A stretch of 6,694 nt of DNA from positions 1-6,694 of the forward strand of contig JAFASB010000166.1 of the NCBI GenBank assembly GCA_019244985.1. The letters are read 5' to 3'. A program made the position numbers and the translations under genes. The notes beneath the pieces are model-generated. The model was not told the origin of the DNA and made no database searches. It saw nothing but the letters and a program-made list of their open reading frames with translations. Of the stretch, positions 5,301 to 6,694 are shown piece by piece (within the stretch, counting starts at the first letter, position 1; each line of letters begins with the position of its first letter). Origin of the DNA: Acidimicrobiia bacterium (GTDB taxonomy: Bacteria > Actinomycetota > Acidimicrobiia > Acidimicrobiales > AC-14).

Positions 5301-6335
5301 CTACCCTCCTCCGAGTTCGGCCAGCATTGCTGCCAGGCGGGACTCGCAACGTCCGTACTTCTTGCGGTAGCCGCCGTGGCGGTAGCTCTCGGGGAAGAGC
5401 TCGCCGACGCCACAGCCCGCAGCCGCGAACCTCACCTCGGCGTCATACAGCTCGTCCACGAGGGCGCAGAACAGAAGTGCGTCGCCCTGGTTCGCGATCG
5501 GATGGATGCCGCGCACGCCAACCGCGTCGAACCCGTCGAGCAACGCGCCGAAGCGGACCGGGTGCACGCGGCGCAGATGGACGAGGAGGGCGTCGAAATC
5601 GTCGACGGCTGTCGGGCCCGGCATCTTCGCCACCAGTCGGTCGAACGTCGCGTCATCCAGCGCGTCGGCGACGACTCGCGCCTTGCGCCGGTAGTCGGGA
5701 CCGTCGATCGTCACGACCTCGAAATGGGCGGCGATGGCAGCGATCTCGCGCCGGAAGTCATCGGCACTGAAGCGACCTTCACCCAACCGGTCCGGCAGCG
5801 CGTTCGACGTCGCCACGACGCGGACCGCCGGGATGACCGACCGCAGGAATGTCACCGTCATCAGCGTGTTCGCCACGTCGTCGAGCTCGAACTCGTCGAT
5901 GCACAACAGTCGTTGGCCCCCCAAAGCGCCGACCGCCGTGTCCATGCCGACGAAGCCGATCAGGGCCGTGAGCTCGGCGAAGGTGAGGTACGCCTTCGGC
6001 TCGGGCGCCGCGTGCCACAACGCAGCAAGCAGATGTGTCTTTCCCACGCCGTACCCGCCGTCGAGGTAGCGCGCCGGAGCTCCCTCGGTCTGGACGTCGC
6101 TTCGCCGCCGCACGAGCCGTCGACCCGTCGGCCGCTCCCGAACGACCAGATCCGCCGCGAACCGCTGCATGGCTGCAAGCGCGGCCGCCTGAGACGGATG
6201 CTCGGGACTGGGCACGTAGGTATCGAAGCGCACATCGGCAAAACGTCGAGGCGGCACCAGTCGGCTGACCAGGTCGTTCACCTCGCGGTTCGGCACGCGA
6301 TCGACGAGGCGAAGCGGCCTGGGGTCTGCTCCCAC
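5301..6335 (-). CDS. zapE: Cell division protein ZapE / AFG1-like P-loop ATPase
   Basis: This 344-residue protein is an AAA+-like ATPase of the AFG1/ZapE family (PF03969). The Walker A motif is GGYGVGKT (93-100) in YLDGGYGVGKTHLLAALWHA. The Walker B is LLCIDEFELDD (143-153) with D147 and E148. A sensor-1-like ATSN lies at 175-178, followed by the family stretch LPDRLGEGRFSADDFRREI. The C-terminus keeps YRKKYGRCESRL (about 323-334), typical of the family. In E. coli ZapE acts at the FtsZ ring, and the mitochondrial relative AFG1/LACE1 works in protein quality control; which role applies here is not shown by sequence. The protein is somewhat shorter than E. coli ZapE, and no signal peptide is visible. 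The GTG start has a weak AAGG site 6 bases upstream and follows the Nudix stop by 15 bases, so the two are probably one operon. The family call is firm; the gene symbol is transferred from proteobacteria. Confidence 0.9.
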   Translation of the reverse strand: MGADPRPLRLVDRVPNREVNDLVSRLVPPRRFADVRFDTYVPSPEHPSQAAALAAMQRFAADLVVRERPTGRRLVRRRSDVQTEGAPARYLDGGYGVGKTHLLAALWHAAPEPKAYLTFAELTALIGFVGMDTAVGALGGQRLLCIDEFELDDVANTLMTVTFLRSVIPAVRVVATSNALPDRLGEGRFSADDFRREIAAIAAHFEVVTIDGPDYRRKARVVADALDDATFDRLVAKMPGPTAVDDFDALLVHLRRVHPVRFGALLDGFDAVGVRGIHPIANQGDALLFCALVDELYDAEVRFAAAGCGVGELFPESYRHGGYRKKYGRCESRLAAMLAELGGG

Positions 6336-6341
6336 TATGCG

Positions 6342-6345
6342 CCTT
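6342..6345 (-). promoter_or_regulatory. Weak Shine-Dalgarno site of zapE
   Basis: AAGG on the minus strand lies 6 bases before the GTG start of zapE, within the 15-base gap after the Nudix stop. No TANNNT element occurs at the leaderless position, unlike at the three probable promoter-proximal starts in this window, which agrees with zapE being an operon-internal gene. Confidence 0.4.
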
Positions 6346-6350
6346 GCGCG

Positions 6351-6694
6351 TCAGCTCGCGAAGCCGAGCTCGGCGAGCGTTGCTGCGAAGGCGTCGAAGA
6401 GCTCGAGCTGGGTGAGCTCGTCGCTGCGCACCCAGCGAGCGTCGGCCGTTTCCCAGTGGAACTCGGTCGGGACGTCGAATCGCTCAGTGACGTCGACGAC
6501 GACCGTCCAGTAGCACCAGCCACCGTGGTCGCTCTCGTGCACGTGGGCGACGACGTGGTCGGGCATGGCGACACCGATCTCCTCGGCGAACTCGCGCAGG
6601 GCGCCGTCGAGCGGCGATTCTCCGTCGTTGAGCGCGCCACCCGGGATCGCCCACGACCCGCCCCGGTGCGTGAACTCGGACCGACGAGCGACGA
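6351..6694 (-). CDS. Nudix hydrolase, C-terminal part
   Basis: The frame is open to the right edge, so the start lies outside the window and 113 C-terminal residues are visible. An ATG at 6566 in the same frame is internal. The stretch SWAIPGGALNDGESPLDG followed by ALREFAEEIGV matches the Nudix box G-x5-E-x7-REU-x-EE-x-GU exactly, with G, E, R-E and E-E all in place, so the Mg-dependent diphosphate-cleaving site is intact. Nudix enzymes hydrolyse nucleoside diphosphates linked to another group, such as oxidised dNTPs, NADH or ADP-ribose; the substrate cannot be told from this fragment. The C-terminal half has HESDHGGWCYWTVVVDV, HWETADARWV and a closing LFDAFAATLAEL helix, as in many MutT-like actinobacterial members. 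It precedes zapE by 15 bases on the same strand and probably shares its transcript. Confidence 0.93.
   Translation of the reverse strand, partial: VARRSEFTHRGGSWAIPGGALNDGESPLDGALREFAEEIGVAMPDHVVAHVHESDHGGWCYWTVVVDVTERFDVPTEFHWETADARWVRSDELTQLELFDAFAATLAELGFAS

Overview
This is a GC-rich window, densely packed with genes. It looks like a chromosomal piece of an actinobacterium, probably of the class Acidimicrobiia; that class-level guess is an inference from gene content and style. Supporting points are a PAC2-family protein, a coenzyme F420-type luciferase-like oxidoreductase, a PF10118 'metal-dependent hydrolase', an actinobacterial-style AFG1/ZapE ATPase, GTG starts, and apparently leaderless genes. 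The leucyl-tRNA synthetase is the compact type of about 800 residues, not the longer mycobacterial type, which argues against Mycobacteriales.

Layout, left to right: (1) 2-385 (+), the C-terminal part of a PAC2-family protein, joined by a stop/start overlap to (2) 385-1392 (+), a TIGR03617-like LLM-class F420-dependent oxidoreductase. (3) 1389-3809 (-), leuS, which meets the oxidoreductase tail to tail with a 4-base overlap. (4) 3829-4245 (-), a small PD-(D/E)XK nuclease-like protein of the I-Ssp6803I/PF11645 type, just upstream of leuS. (5) 4300-4376 (+), tRNA-Ala(GGC), divergent from the nuclease gene. (6) 4451-5296 (+), a PF10118 protein whose visible ligand residues look like a ferritin-like di-iron site. 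(7) 5301-6335 (-), zapE/AFG1-like ATPase, convergent with the previous gene and only 4 bases from it. (8) 6351-6694 (-), the C-terminal part of a Nudix hydrolase that runs off the right edge and probably shares a transcript with zapE.

The genes are mostly housekeeping: translation (leuS, tRNA-Ala), redox, divisome or protein quality control (zapE), nucleotide or metabolite clean-up (Nudix) and a proteasome-chaperone-like protein. They do not form an obvious single pathway, and I see no mobile element, CRISPR array, prophage, toxin-antitoxin pair or biosynthetic cluster. No stretch over 300 bases lacks a gene. The longest non-coding stretches are 4246-4299 (two opposing promoters) and 4377-4450 (tRNA 3' flank and the promoter of the PF10118 gene).

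The points most worth attention are: a repeated 'TANNNT, 6-7 bases, start codon' layout ahead of three genes, predicting leaderless mRNAs, while the two operon-internal genes carry Shine-Dalgarno-like sites instead; an AurF-like di-iron ligand pattern in a protein conventionally called a hydrolase; and a free-standing PD-(D/E)XK homing-endonuclease relative beside an intact, intronless tRNA gene.
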